Assembly (NCBI RefSeq): GCF_000513115.1
Contig: NZ_BAUU01000011.1
Coordinates: 1-64,000 of the forward strand
From: Halalkalibacter hemicellulosilyticusJCM 9152
GTDB taxonomy: Bacteria > Bacillota > Bacilli > Bacillales > Bacillaceae_D
Length of the DNA stretch: 64,000 nucleotides
Reading direction: 5' to 3'
A program made the position numbers and the translations under genes. Below, in pieces: positions 16,787 through 26,723 of the stretch (position 1 is its first letter; the number at the start of each line of letters is the position of its first letter). The notes beneath the pieces are model-generated. The model was not told the origin of the DNA and searched no databases. It saw only the letters and a program-made list of their open reading frames with translations.

Positions 16787-17656
16787 ATGAAATCTTTATT
16801 GGGGGTCGCTTTAATTATTATTGGTGTAATCGTCGTTGTATCTGCTGTTTGGCCAGCATGGTCAACAATGAACAAGGATGAGGTAGGGGACTACTTACAG
16901 GAACCCATTGATCAATTGAATGAGGTGAAGCTGTCTGGTGTGGCAGTTGATTGGCAAATTGAAGCATCAGATAGCTCATCTATTGAAGTTGAGTTAGTAA
17001 ATAAGCATAATCGTACGAATATGTATTCTTCGGTGCAAAATGGTACATTAACAGTAGAGATTAAACGAGAACAACGTTTTGCCTTTCTATCATTTGATTT
17101 TTCTTTTCAGCAAGAGCAAGCAATTGCTAGAATTCCAGCAGAATATATCGACTCTTTAGAAGTTCATTCTGTTTCAGGTGACATACTCATACGTGAATTA
17201 TCACGATTAAATTCTATTGCGTTAAAAACGGTATCAGGTGACTTAAAGGCTGATTCTCTTACAATTGATTCGGCAGCTGTATTTAATACGACCTCTGGTG
17301 ATATTTTAATTGAAAGTGTCTTGGCAGAAGAAGTGAAGGCTGAGACAGTTTCAGGAGACATTAGTATCCCAACTATTCAAGGAACTCTAGTTGCAAAGAC
17401 GACTTCAGGCGATATTCATGCAGAATTTCAGCACGAGCATAAAGAAGCGACACTACGAACGATTTCAGGTGATGTGCTTGTAGGCTTGGCCAATGCGAAT
17501 GCCGATTTATCATTAAAGACGACCTCTGGTGATCTAATGGTTGTACCGAGTTTGTCAAATCAACAGCTTTCCAATCGTGAAATTTCTGGTAAGATTGGTG
17601 AGGGAGAATATCCGGTCTCGGTCACAACGACCTCCGGAGATATTGTAATAAAATAA
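16787..17656 (+). CDS. liaG: LiaG, membrane-anchored DUF4097 beta-helix protein
   Basis: A 289-residue protein with one N-terminal membrane helix (about 3-24) and an extracytoplasmic domain of DUF4097 type. From about residue 128, nine turns each centre on (T/V/I)SGD or a near variant, spaced about 20 residues, predicting a right-handed beta-helix. The role in the Lia system is unknown. GAGGAGG precedes the ATG. Confidence 0.88.
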   Translation: MKSLLGVALIIIGVIVVVSAVWPAWSTMNKDEVGDYLQEPIDQLNEVKLSGVAVDWQIEASDSSSIEVELVNKHNRTNMYSSVQNGTLTVEIKREQRFAFLSFDFSFQQEQAIARIPAEYIDSLEVHSVSGDILIRELSRLNSIALKTVSGDLKADSLTIDSAAVFNTTSGDILIESVLAEEVKAETVSGDISIPTIQGTLVAKTTSGDIHAEFQHEHKEATLRTISGDVLVGLANANADLSLKTTSGDLMVVPSLSNQQLSNREISGKIGEGEYPVSVTTTSGDIVIK

Positions 17657-17679
17657 ATAGTAGGAAAGGAGCGGTTCTC

Positions 17680-18429
17680 ATGAAGAAACAAACATTAATT
17701 GGAATTATTATTGCTATTATCGGATTAAATCTTCTGTTTAATTCCTTCCATCTTTCAATGGGTTCTTTAATTGGGCCGCTCATTTTTATATTGTTGGCGA
17801 TTTTCTTTTATCAAAAGGGTCATCGTTTTTTAAGTTTGCTGTTTTTTATCATTTTTTTAACCGTTGTGTTTGATTTCATTTTTTCAATCAATTTCTTTTC
17901 CCTTTTTATTGCAGGTGTGGCCATCTATTTTGGCGTTCGTTTATTACGCTCAAACAACAAGGATAATCAAAAAAACATTTACGAAACAAAATGGGAAACA
18001 GATGAAAATGATCAGAAGGAAGAAGAGCCACGACAAGAACATAGCGCTTTTCATAATGATGCGCCAATTATTCGTAGAAGTATTATTGGTGAGGTTGATT
18101 ATCGAGAATCATTTGAATTAAGAGATATGACTGTGTGGAACGGTATAGGTGAAGTTCGTCTAGATTTATCTCGGGCTATTATACCAGAAGGTGAGACGGT
18201 TGTTATTGTTCAAGGTTTCATAGGAGAGGTTCAGGTTTATATACCTGATGATTTAGCTGTGTCTGTGCAAGCGTCCACGATCCTTGGGGAAGTAGCTGTT
18301 CTTCATGAGCGGCATAGCGGTATTAATCCGAACTTAAGTATTACAACGAAAGGATATAAAGAATCCTCTCGACGTGTCAAGCTCATATTATCAACCTCGA
18401 TTGGGGAAGTGAAGGTGCGTTCACTATGA
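17680..18429 (+). CDS. liaF: LiaF, inhibitor of the LiaRS two-component system
   Basis: LiaF is a membrane protein that keeps LiaS/LiaR silent without envelope stress. The 249-residue product has about four closely packed hydrophobic segments (8-90), then a charged linker and a beta-rich LiaF-like C-terminal domain (about 130-249) with repeated IGEV motifs. The stop overlaps the liaS start by 4 nt. Confidence 0.9.
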   Translation: MKKQTLIGIIIAIIGLNLLFNSFHLSMGSLIGPLIFILLAIFFYQKGHRFLSLLFFIIFLTVVFDFIFSINFFSLFIAGVAIYFGVRLLRSNNKDNQKNIYETKWETDENDQKEEEPRQEHSAFHNDAPIIRRSIIGEVDYRESFELRDMTVWNGIGEVRLDLSRAIIPEGETVVIVQGFIGEVQVYIPDDLAVSVQASTILGEVAVLHERHSGINPNLSITTKGYKESSRRVKLILSTSIGEVKVRSL

Positions 18430-19478
18430 GAAAACGGCTTGCGCGTATACAATGGCAGTTTATTCGACATAATTTAGTGGCGATGTTTCTTATTTCATTT
18501 TTTCTGATTTTCATGATTACGTACGAAAGTAGTCGTGGCTTTCTATTGTTAATTGATTATTCACTTGCAGGTATACCAGTGTTAGCATTGTGTATTGTCG
18601 TTATTATTATGACAGGGATTGTAAGTGGTTATCTTCAAGCATTGCCGATGCGGAGAAGAATGGATCAGCTTGTTCATGCTGCTGCGAAATATGAGAGGGG
18701 AACATTTGCTTATCGAACAGAAATTAGTGGTGAAGATGAAGTGTCAGAGCTTGCGGATCGTATGAACCGAATGGCCGCTCATATCGAGGAGCAAGTAGCC
18801 TCTTTGCAACGTTTATCAGCTGAACGAGCTCGTATGCAGGATTCAGTGAAAAAAGCTGCTGTTACTGAGGAAAGGCAACGGTTAGCAAGGGAATTACATG
18901 ATGCTGTTAGTCAGCAATTGTTTGCGATTTCAATGATGACAGCAGCGATTAAGCAAAGTCTTGAGGAAAGAGAAGATTCTTCTGTTGAGCAAGTGAAGGT
19001 AGTGGAGAAGATGGCCAATACGGCCCAGGCTGAAATGAGGGCGTTATTGCTTCATTTGCGACCTGCGCATTTAGAAGGTAAAAGTCTTCATGAAGGGGTT
19101 GAGCAGCTTCTTACAGAGCTAAAGCAAAAATATCAAATACGAATTCAAGTAAAGATAGCGGATGATTTATCGATGCCAAAAGGAATAGAAGATCAACTGT
19201 TTCGAATGGTTCAAGAAGCGATTTCAAATGTCCTTAGGCATGCAAAAGCATCATTGCTTGAATTTGATTTAAAACAAACAGATAAAGAAGTCAAATTGAA
19301 ATTAATAGATAATGGTGTTGGCTTCTCTGAAAAGGCCGTTCAACAAAGTTCTTATGGTTTGCAAACAATGAAAGAGAGAATGAATGAGATTGGTGGTACA
19401 CTTCATATCGTTTCTGTACCGAGTAAAGGAACACAAATTGAGGCGAACATTCCAGTCACATGGAGGGACGAACAATGA
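18426..19478 (+). CDS. liaS: Sensor histidine kinase LiaS
   Basis: A 350-residue NarL-group kinase: two membrane helices (about 17-35 and 49-70), a HAMP region (about 71-123), a HisKA_3 dimerisation helix with phospho-acceptor H158 in RELHDAVSQQLFA, and an ATPase domain with the asparagine box EAISNVLRHA and DNGVGF. Only a very short extracytoplasmic loop is present, typical of intramembrane-sensing kinases. It overlaps liaF and liaR by 4 nt each. Confidence 0.94.
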   Translation: MRKRLARIQWQFIRHNLVAMFLISFFLIFMITYESSRGFLLLIDYSLAGIPVLALCIVVIIMTGIVSGYLQALPMRRRMDQLVHAAAKYERGTFAYRTEISGEDEVSELADRMNRMAAHIEEQVASLQRLSAERARMQDSVKKAAVTEERQRLARELHDAVSQQLFAISMMTAAIKQSLEEREDSSVEQVKVVEKMANTAQAEMRALLLHLRPAHLEGKSLHEGVEQLLTELKQKYQIRIQVKIADDLSMPKGIEDQLFRMVQEAISNVLRHAKASLLEFDLKQTDKEVKLKLIDNGVGFSEKAVQQSSYGLQTMKERMNEIGGTLHIVSVPSKGTQIEANIPVTWRDEQ

Positions 19479-20107
19479 TTCGAGTCGTATTAGTTGATGA
19501 TCATGAAATGGTACGTATGGGGCTGTCGGCCTTTCTATCAACACAAGCTGATATTGAAGTTGTTGGAGAGGCTAGCAATGGTCAATTAGGCGTGGACTTA
19601 GTATTAAACGAAAAGCCTGACGTTGTTTTAATGGATTTAGTGATGGAAACGATGGATGGGATAACAGCGACTTCATCCATTACAGAAAAGCTTCCAAATG
19701 TTAAAGTGATTGTTTTGACGAGCTTTATTGATGATGAAAAAGTATATCCTGTTATTGAAGCTGGAGCTTTTAGTTATTTGTTAAAAACTTCCTCTGCAAA
19801 TGAAATTGCAACGGCGATAAGAAGTGCAGCTAAGGGAGAAGCAATCGTAGAGGCTCAAGTAACGAATAAAATGATGCAAAGGATGCGAAGTGCGAAAGAG
19901 AAACCTCTTCATGAAAGTTTAACGAGACGTGAACATGAAGTGCTGCTTCTCATAGGTGAAGGCAAGAGTAATCAAGAGATTGCTGATGCGCTTTTTATTG
20001 GGATAAAGACCGTGAAAACACATGTAAGTCACATTCTTCAGAAATTAATGCTTGAAGATCGTACACAAATTGCCGTATATGCACACCGGTTTGGATTAGT
20101 TAAATAA
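19475..20107 (+). CDS. liaR: Response regulator LiaR
   Basis: A 210-residue NarL/FixJ-type regulator: receiver domain with acidic pocket DD (8-9), phospho-acceptor D54 and K104-region, then a LuxR-type helix-turn-helix at about 147-205 (LTRREHEVLLLIGEGKSNQE landmark). The ATG at 19475 follows GGAGG and overlaps the liaS stop. It most likely activates liaI through the repeat at 15528-15553. Confidence 0.94.
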   Translation: MIRVVLVDDHEMVRMGLSAFLSTQADIEVVGEASNGQLGVDLVLNEKPDVVLMDLVMETMDGITATSSITEKLPNVKVIVLTSFIDDEKVYPVIEAGAFSYLLKTSSANEIATAIRSAAKGEAIVEAQVTNKMMQRMRSAKEKPLHESLTRREHEVLLLIGEGKSNQEIADALFIGIKTVKTHVSHILQKLMLEDRTQIAVYAHRFGLVK

Positions 20108-20171
20108 GAAATCGATATATGAATATGAATCATTCTATGGAGCAGACTAGTGTTATACTCTGTAGGGTGGG

Positions 20172-20662
20172 ATGAATATGTTTGTAGAATTGTTTTTATG
20201 GGCGCTCGTGATTGGATCTTGGTTTACTCTACTATTATTAAAAAAGGAAGATATAAAAAGGTATATGCCTGCTGCGCTTTTGGCTTCTTATTTAATGATT
20301 ATTTATAATATCTTCGCAAGTAACCGATCTCATTGGGAGATACACTATCCGATTATTCCTGCACTAGATCCATTATTTATTTCAGGTGTTTTCGGCGTTT
20401 TTCCTGTTATTACGATTTGGGTTTTTTATTTTACGTACAGACGTGTTTTTGGTTGTACTTAGTGATAAATGTAGTCATTGATTTTATGTTTGCCATTTTC
20501 CCAATTCATTTCGTGTTTGAACATATACTCGGTATTTATGAATTGGATGAGATTTCTGAGATTGAGCGATTTAGTCTGTTCGTTACATTTTCTATAGTCA
20601 TTTATGTGGCTTATAGATGGCAGGAAGGGATCTTTCAAAGTAGAAAGGGTATGAAGAGATAA
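20172..20662 (+). pseudogene. CBO0543-like membrane protein, frameshifted
   Basis: Two reading frames join into one polytopic membrane protein. The first (from 20172) ends at the TAG at 20460-20462 after TYRRVFGCT; the second frame carries on with WLYLVINVVIDFMFAIFPIHFVFEHILG. Adding one T to the T5 run at 20446-20450 gives one protein of about 163 residues with five hydrophobic segments, resembling the CBO0543 family of unknown function. Either a real 1-nt deletion or a homopolymer sequencing error. Confidence 0.7.
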
Positions 20663-20857
20663 TGAAATAGTCGATCGGTATAATTATACTCACTTTTATG
20701 TGGGTATTTTTAGTGTGAAAAGAGATATAGTGATTTAAAGATTTCATCGACATTTTATGATAAAATTTGCATAAAGCTTAAGCAAATGATTCGCATTATT
20801 AAATAATAATCGTTATTATATGAGAGGAAACGTATGTACGTTAAAGGAGGTGTATAT

Positions 20858-23005
20858 ATGACAATGAAAAAGCGGATCGTGCTCTTTATTGGAAGCTCTT
20901 TCGCACTTATACTATTAGCTTTTATTATCTATCTTACTGTTCTACTAACTGGCCAATATGTCATTGATGAAGAGAAGCTCGTTATGAAATCAACGACATT
21001 GTTAGTCGATCAAAATGGCGAATTAATTACTCAATTATATCGTGAAAATCGAGAACCAATCTCAATATTAGATGTGCCACAACATGTTCAAGATGCTTTT
21101 ATAGCCATTGAAGACGTTCGCTTTTATGAGCATCAAGGGTTTGATATGAGAGCAATTGGTCGTGCCTTGTACCGAGATATTGCAGCCGGGGCAAAGGTTG
21201 AAGGTGGTAGTACGATTACACAGCAGCTTGCCAAAAATGTGTTTTTGTCAAATGAAAAATCATGGTTAAGAAAGACACAGGAAGTTTCGATTGCGATGAA
21301 TTTAGAGAGACGGTATAGCAAAGATGAGATACTAGAGATGTATTTAAATCAAATTTATTTTGGGCATGGAGTGTATGGTATTCAAGCAGCAGCTTCACTT
21401 TACTTTAATAAAGATGTTTCAGAATTAACGGTAGAGGAAGGAGCGTTGTTAGCTGGCTTACCGAAGGCTCCTAATGCGTACTCACCACTCGTTGATATTG
21501 AGCGTAGTAAAGAGCGGCGTGACCTTGTATTATCCGTTATGCAACGAAATGGGTTCTTGTCAGCTGATGAGGCTGTTCGTCTGAAAGGAAGAACTGTCGC
21601 GGTTGCCGAGCGACAAGATCTTAATCTCGATCCATATTTTACGTATATTGATATGGTCATGAATGAAGCGGAAGAGCGTTACCAGCTTACAAATGAAGAG
21701 CTTCTAACAGGAGGATATACGATTGTCGTTCCGATGGATGAGCAATTATTAATCGATTCATATACAAAATTACAAGCTGATCACTACTTTCCTTCTGAAG
21801 ACAGTCATGCTGAAGCGGCATTTGTACTAATTGATCATCAAACAGGTGGTGTACTGGCTGCTCATGGTGGTCGTGAATATGTGCGGAAAGGGTTGAATCG
21901 TGTTGATGTTAAACGCCAGCCTGGATCGACCTTTAAGCCGATTGCGGTCTTTGCTCCAGCATTAATGAATGGGTATGAGCCTTATTCACTGTTAAAGGAT
22001 GAGCAAATCGATTATGATGGGTACTCACCGAGAAATTATAATGATCACTATCAAGGTGAAGTCTCCCTGTACGAAGCGATCATACAATCGTCAAACGCCC
22101 CGGCGGTTTGGTTACTTGATCAAATGGGTCTCGACGATACGATAACGCTATTGAATGATGTTCAAATTGAGATTGAAGATCGTGGGCTAGCAATGGCTTT
22201 AGGTGGATTAAGTGAAGGTGTGTCTCCGCTAGAACTGACAGCTGCTTATCAAATCTTTGCGAATGGTGGTTATTATGTGGAACCGTCCTTTATTTTAGAA
22301 ATTTACTCGCGTGATGGCGAAAAATTAGGTGAAACAAGTCAGGAAAAGCGAAGAGTCGTAGATCGTCAGCTAGCTTGGGACATGACAAGGATGCTAGAAT
22401 CTGTTGTACAGGAGGGGACAGCAACGGCTGGTGAGACTCAGTGGGCATTAGCAGGAAAGACCGGTACGACTTCTTTTCCTGATGTTCAGGGTGCTACACG
22501 GGATGCTTGGTTTGTTGGATACACTCCGAAAGCGGTTGGAGCAGTGTGGATGGGGTATGACGTAACGACAATGGATCAATACTTTCATGGTGGAAGTCAG
22601 TATCCAACGATCTTGTTTAAAGATATTATTAGTGAACAAATGAGTGAGAATAGCTTACTTACATTTGAAAAGCCAATCGACGTTACTGAATTAGAACGAC
22701 CTATAAAAATGCCTGCTTCACTTGATTTACAAGCTTCAAAAGCGTTTGGTGGTCGAGCTCCATTTAGTGTACGATTAAATTGGACCGAAACAGAAGATGA
22801 GCGTGTTCAATATACGATCTATGAAATAAGTGAAGAGAGTAAGGAAGAGATTGCGACTGTAACGGGTATTCACGAATATACATTGCCCATTTATAATCCA
22901 TTTATAACAAAGACCTATCAAGTTGTATCGTACAATCATCAAACAGAGAAATCAGGTGAAGCTTCTAATTTAGTGGAAGCCACCTTTCAGTTTGGTTTTC
23001 ATTAG
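20858..23005 (+). CDS. pbpF: Penicillin-binding protein 1A family, PbpF (PBP2c)
   Basis: Bifunctional peptidoglycan synthase of 715 residues. N-terminal membrane helix (about 5-33), glycosyltransferase domain with EDVRFYEHQGFD (Glu85) and GGSTITQQLAKN, then a transpeptidase domain with PGSTFKP (nucleophile S357), SSN (411-413) and KTG (534-536). Length and position before hemE fit B. subtilis PbpF, which serves spore wall synthesis in the forespore. AAAGGAGGTG decides the ATG at 20858 over that at 20834. The palindromic ATAATAATCGTTATTAT about 40 nt upstream may be regulatory. Confidence 0.92.
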   Translation: MTMKKRIVLFIGSSFALILLAFIIYLTVLLTGQYVIDEEKLVMKSTTLLVDQNGELITQLYRENREPISILDVPQHVQDAFIAIEDVRFYEHQGFDMRAIGRALYRDIAAGAKVEGGSTITQQLAKNVFLSNEKSWLRKTQEVSIAMNLERRYSKDEILEMYLNQIYFGHGVYGIQAAASLYFNKDVSELTVEEGALLAGLPKAPNAYSPLVDIERSKERRDLVLSVMQRNGFLSADEAVRLKGRTVAVAERQDLNLDPYFTYIDMVMNEAEERYQLTNEELLTGGYTIVVPMDEQLLIDSYTKLQADHYFPSEDSHAEAAFVLIDHQTGGVLAAHGGREYVRKGLNRVDVKRQPGSTFKPIAVFAPALMNGYEPYSLLKDEQIDYDGYSPRNYNDHYQGEVSLYEAIIQSSNAPAVWLLDQMGLDDTITLLNDVQIEIEDRGLAMALGGLSEGVSPLELTAAYQIFANGGYYVEPSFILEIYSRDGEKLGETSQEKRRVVDRQLAWDMTRMLESVVQEGTATAGETQWALAGKTGTTSFPDVQGATRDAWFVGYTPKAVGAVWMGYDVTTMDQYFHGGSQYPTILFKDIISEQMSENSLLTFEKPIDVTELERPIKMPASLDLQASKAFGGRAPFSVRLNWTETEDERVQYTIYEISEESKEEIATVTGIHEYTLPIYNPFITKTYQVVSYNHQTEKSGEASNLVEATFQFGFH

Positions 23006-23035
23006 TTAAGAAAAGACACTATCGCGTTTTTCTAT

Positions 23036-23122
23036 AGCCACTGAAAAAGGATAAATCAACTTTTTCAGTACCTTTGCCTAAAGGGTACTAAAAAAATTGA
23101 AAACCAAACTTTTTCAATGGCC
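23036..23122 (+). repeat. Repeat A, nested copy, also pbpF terminator
   Basis: CCACTGAAAAAG appears twice as a hairpin component: ACTGAAAAAG/CTTTTTCAGT at 23040-23070, and an outer arm ending CTTTTTCAATGGCC at 23109-23122. A repeat B fragment (AAGAAAAGACACTATCGCGTTTTTCT) lies just before it at about 23009-23034. It probably terminates pbpF. Confidence 0.7.
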
Positions 23123-23241
23123 TTCGTTTTTCTTAGGCGATTTTTTGACATTGTGTTGGAATGTGTATACAGCTAGCAGTTGGGTGATTATAGTAGAAGT
23201 AGTAATTTAAAGTTCGGATGAATAGATGAAGGAGTGGCGAA

Positions 23242-24279
23242 ATGACACAATCTAATTTTAATGACGCATTTTTAAAGGCATGCCGAGGCGAGGTTCATGA
23301 TCATGTACCTGTTTGGTATATGAGGCAAGCAGGGCGGTCGCAGCCAGAATATCGAGCCTTGAAAGAAAAATATTCTTTATTTGAAATTACTCATGATCCT
23401 GAGTTGTGTGCATATGTGACGAAGCTTCCAGTCGATCAATATAACAATGATGCTGCAATTTTATACAAAGATATTATGACACCACTACCGGCAATTGGAG
23501 TCGACGTTGATATTAAATCAGGAATTGGTCCAGTTATTGATAATCCGATTCGTTCTATAACCGATGTGGAACGGTTAGGTATTATACGTCCTGAAGAAGA
23601 TGTGCCATACGTATTAGATACGATAAAACTATTAAGAGAACAGCTTTCTGTACCATTAATTAGCTTTGGAGGAGCACCCTTTACGCTTGCAAGTTATATG
23701 ATCGAAGGGGGACCTTCAAAAAATTACAATAAAACAAAAGCTTTTATGTATGCAGAACCTGATGCGTGGCATCTACTCATGGACAAGCTCGGAGAAATGA
23801 CAATTACATATGTGAAGTCTCAAATTGCTGCGGGTGCACAAGCGATTCAAATTTTTGATTCGTGGGTTGGAACCCTTAATGTGGCAGATTATTGTACATA
23901 CGTAAAGCCAGTGATGACGAAGATTTTCACCGCTTTAAAAGAGGAGGGGGTTCCACTCATTATGTTTGGAGTTGGCGCAAGTCACCTTATTCAAGAGTGG
24001 AACGAACTACCTATAGATGTCGTTGGTCTTGATTGGCGTCTAGCGATTCAAGAAGCACGGGGATTAGGCGTAACAAAGACCGTTCAAGGAAACTTAGATC
24101 CAGCAATTTTATTAGCGCCTTGGGATGTAATTGAAGAGCGTACGAAAGCGATTTTAGATGAAGGAATGCAAACACCAAACTTTATTTTCAATTTAGGACA
24201 TGGTGTATTTCCTGATGTTAATCCAGATACGTTACGAAAATTAACTGCATTTGTTCATGAGTATACAACGACGAAATAG
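23242..24279 (+). CDS. hemE: Uroporphyrinogen decarboxylase
   Basis: HemE removes four carboxyl groups from uroporphyrinogen III to give coproporphyrinogen III in haem synthesis. The 345-residue protein has [16 protein letters not shown] near the N-terminus and [17 protein letters not shown] at mid-protein, both family signatures. GAAGGAG precedes the ATG. hemH follows after 12 nt and hemY overlaps hemH, forming the hemEHY operon. A weak TTGACA/TATACA pair (23145-23171, 15-nt spacer) might be its promoter. Confidence 0.97.
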   Translation: MTQSNFNDAFLKACRGEVHDHVPVWYMRQAGRSQPEYRALKEKYSLFEITHDPELCAYVTKLPVDQYNNDAAILYKDIMTPLPAIGVDVDIKSGIGPVIDNPIRSITDVERLGIIRPEEDVPYVLDTIKLLREQLSVPLISFGGAPFTLASYMIEGGPSKNYNKTKAFMYAEPDAWHLLMDKLGEMTITYVKSQIAAGAQAIQIFDSWVGTLNVADYCTYVKPVMTKIFTALKEEGVPLIMFGVGASHLIQEWNELPIDVVGLDWRLAIQEARGLGVTKTVQGNLDPAILLAPWDVIEERTKAILDEGMQTPNFIFNLGHGVFPDVNPDTLRKLTAFVHEYTTTK

Positions 24280-24291
24280 GAGGTTATCAAT

Positions 24292-25224
24292 ATGACAAAG
24301 AAGAAAATGGGGCTACTTGTAATGGCTTATGGTACACCCAGAAAAAAAGAAGAAATTGAACCTTATTACACGCATATTAGACATGGACGAAAGCCATCTC
24401 AGGAAGCGCTAGATGATTTAACAGACCGTTATGAAGCCATTGGTGGGATTAGTCCGTTATCAAAAATTACAGAGGATCAAGCATATGGTCTTGAAAGAAC
24501 GTTAAATGAACGAATTGATCATGTTGAATTTAAGGCATATCTTGGGTTGAAGCATATTGATCCATTTGTTGAGGATGCGGTGCAACAAATGAAGGAAGAT
24601 GGCATTGAAGAAGCTGTCAGTATTGTACTTGCACCACATTTCTCTACATTTAGTGTGAAGTCTTATAATGGACGTGCTCATGAAGAATCAGAGAAAATAG
24701 ATGGTCCACGTATAATGAGTGTAGAAAGTTGGTACGATGAACCATTATTTATTGACTATTGGGTCAAGCAAGTGAAAGAAACAATGCAAGCTATAAAGGA
24801 TAATGACAAAGCTTGCGTCATTTTTTCTGCACATAGTTTGCCTGAACGGATCTTACAAGTTGGAGATCCGTATCCTGATCAATTACAAGAAACGGCTGAT
24901 CTCATTGCGAAAAAGGCAGGGATTAAGCACTATGAAATAGGCTGGCAAAGTGAGGGGAATACGCCTGATCCTTGGTTAGGACCAGATGTACAAGACTTAA
25001 CGAGAAGCTTGTTTGAACAGAATGGATATACGTCATTTGTTTATTGCCCAGTTGGATTCGTGGCCGATCACCTCGAAGTTTTATACGACAATGATTACGA
25101 ATGTAAGGTCGTAACCGATGAGCTTGGTGTTGATTATTATCGACCTGAAATGCCGAATGCCAAGCAAGAGTTTCTTGATTGTTTAGCAACAGTAGTTGAA
25201 AAAAAACTTGCTGGAAATGAGTGA
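24292..25224 (+). CDS. hemH: Ferrochelatase (coproporphyrin-type, HemH/CpfC)
   Basis: A 310-residue chelatase inserting iron into the porphyrin. Landmarks are LLVMAYGTP, the [10 protein letters not shown] segment, SAHSLPERI with the conserved histidine, and [14 protein letters not shown] with the acidic residues. In Bacillaceae the substrate is coproporphyrin III in the coproporphyrin-dependent pathway. It is translationally coupled to hemY. Confidence 0.96.
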   Translation: MTKKKMGLLVMAYGTPRKKEEIEPYYTHIRHGRKPSQEALDDLTDRYEAIGGISPLSKITEDQAYGLERTLNERIDHVEFKAYLGLKHIDPFVEDAVQQMKEDGIEEAVSIVLAPHFSTFSVKSYNGRAHEESEKIDGPRIMSVESWYDEPLFIDYWVKQVKETMQAIKDNDKACVIFSAHSLPERILQVGDPYPDQLQETADLIAKKAGIKHYEIGWQSEGNTPDPWLGPDVQDLTRSLFEQNGYTSFVYCPVGFVADHLEVLYDNDYECKVVTDELGVDYYRPEMPNAKQEFLDCLATVVEKKLAGNE

Positions 25225-26639
25225 GGACGTTGAAGAAACGAATCGGAATAATTGGAGGAGGAATAACCGGCCTAGCGGCAGCTTGTCATTTAGAGCAAGC
25301 TATTGCTAGTGGAGCGAACATTGATTATGATCTGTTTGAGGCTTCTAATCGATTAGGTGGGAAAATTCGTACGGAGTATCGAAATGGCTTTATCATTGAA
25401 CGAGGACCCGATTCTTTTTTAGCACGAAAGCAAAGTATGGCACGTCTCGCTAAGGAAATTGGGATGGAGAACGAGCTCCTAGCCAATGATACAGGTCAAG
25501 CTTTTATTTTGAAGGGAGAGACGTTACACCCAATGCCTGAAGGAGCCGTTATGGGCATTCCTACACAACTAAAGCCTTTTTTGAAGACAGGCTTACTATC
25601 TCCTATCGGCAAGATTGTTGCTTTAAAGGATTTGGTGCTTCCTTCTGTTACAGAGTCGGATGAAGATATTTCGTTAGGTCATTTCTTTCGAAGAAGATTA
25701 GGGGATGAGGTAGTCGATTATTTGATCGAACCTCTATTATCTGGTATTTATGCGGGAGACCTTGATCGCTTAAGCTTGAGATCCACCTTCCCACAGTTTC
25801 AAAAGATGGTGGAGGAGCATGGTAGTCTTATTAAAGGGATTTCTAAGCAACGTACAAAGAATCAACGATCAACTAAGTCAATTGAGAAAAAGCAAGGGAT
25901 GTTTCTGTCATTTAAACGGGGATTAGAGTCATTTGTAGATGGAATTGAAGCTTATTTACAGAATGGAACGATTTATAAAAATGCTTGTATTAACGAAATT
26001 GTTAAGAATGAAAACAGGTATGACGTCCAATTCATGAATGACTCAAGACGATATGATTCGGTTATTGTCACAACACCTGCTCCAGTCGTAGGACAGATGT
26101 TTAACGATGATCAGCATTTCTCTTATTTGAACGAGATGAAAGCAACCTCTGTCGCAACGGTTGCGATGGCTTTTAAAGAAGAACAGGTTCCTTTGCCATA
26201 TGACGGAACTGGCTTTGTTGTCTCAAAGAAAGGTGATCACATTATTACAGCATGTACATGGACTCATAAAAAGTGGAAGCATACGGCACCGGAAGGGTAT
26301 GCATTACTTAGAGCGTATGTCGGTCGAACGAATGATTCAGAGATTGTCGATCAGTCGGATGAACAAATTGTGAAAGCCGCATTAGATGATTTAAAAACGA
26401 TCACACATATTGAAGGTCAACCTGAATTTTTCTATGTGACTCGATGGAAGGAAGCGATGCCTCAGTATGAGGTAGGGCACTCTTTCAAAGTGGAGAAGCT
26501 AACAGAAGATATCGAAAAAACATATCCAGGTGTTTATTTAGCTGGTGGAGCGTATAAAGGGATCGGCTTGCCGGATTGTATTGATCAAGGAGAAGCAGCT
26601 GCCAAAGATGCTTTAATGTTTGTGAAGGGATCGTTATGA
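25221..26639 (+). CDS. hemY: Coproporphyrinogen/protoporphyrinogen oxidase HemY (CgoX)
   Basis: FAD-dependent oxidase of about 470 residues, acting before HemH in the coproporphyrin pathway of Firmicutes. It has the dinucleotide-binding [13 protein letters not shown] at the N-terminus, [24 protein letters not shown] and a C-terminal FAD-binding [16 protein letters not shown]. The start is either GTG 25221 (overlapping the hemH stop by 4 nt) or TTG 25230, which gives the more usual [10 protein letters not shown] beginning; neither has a strong ribosome site. Confidence 0.95.
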   Translation: MRTLKKRIGIIGGGITGLAAACHLEQAIASGANIDYDLFEASNRLGGKIRTEYRNGFIIERGPDSFLARKQSMARLAKEIGMENELLANDTGQAFILKGETLHPMPEGAVMGIPTQLKPFLKTGLLSPIGKIVALKDLVLPSVTESDEDISLGHFFRRRLGDEVVDYLIEPLLSGIYAGDLDRLSLRSTFPQFQKMVEEHGSLIKGISKQRTKNQRSTKSIEKKQGMFLSFKRGLESFVDGIEAYLQNGTIYKNACINEIVKNENRYDVQFMNDSRRYDSVIVTTPAPVVGQMFNDDQHFSYLNEMKATSVATVAMAFKEEQVPLPYDGTGFVVSKKGDHIITACTWTHKKWKHTAPEGYALLRAYVGRTNDSEIVDQSDEQIVKAALDDLKTITHIEGQPEFFYVTRWKEAMPQYEVGHSFKVEKLTEDIEKTYPGVYLAGGAYKGIGLPDCIDQGEAAAKDALMFVKGSL

Positions 26640-26660
26640 TCGTTACAATGAATGTAGAAC

Positions 26661-26720
26661 AAAAACCAAAAAACACGGCGCCATCATAATGAATGGGGGT
26701 GCCGTGTTTTTTGGTTTTTT
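26661..26720. terminator. Bidirectional terminator, hemY and ABC operon
   Basis: AAAAACCAAAAAACACGGCGCC pairs with GGTGCCGTGTTTTTTGGTTTTT, with T/A runs built into both sides. It lies between convergent operons. Confidence 0.93.
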
Positions 26721-26723
26721 GAC

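Noticed and set aside
20460-20760. Second part of the CBO0543-like region as an independent gene from 20333
   Set aside because: Its N-terminal third is an out-of-frame reading of the first part; a frameshifted single gene explains both pieces better.
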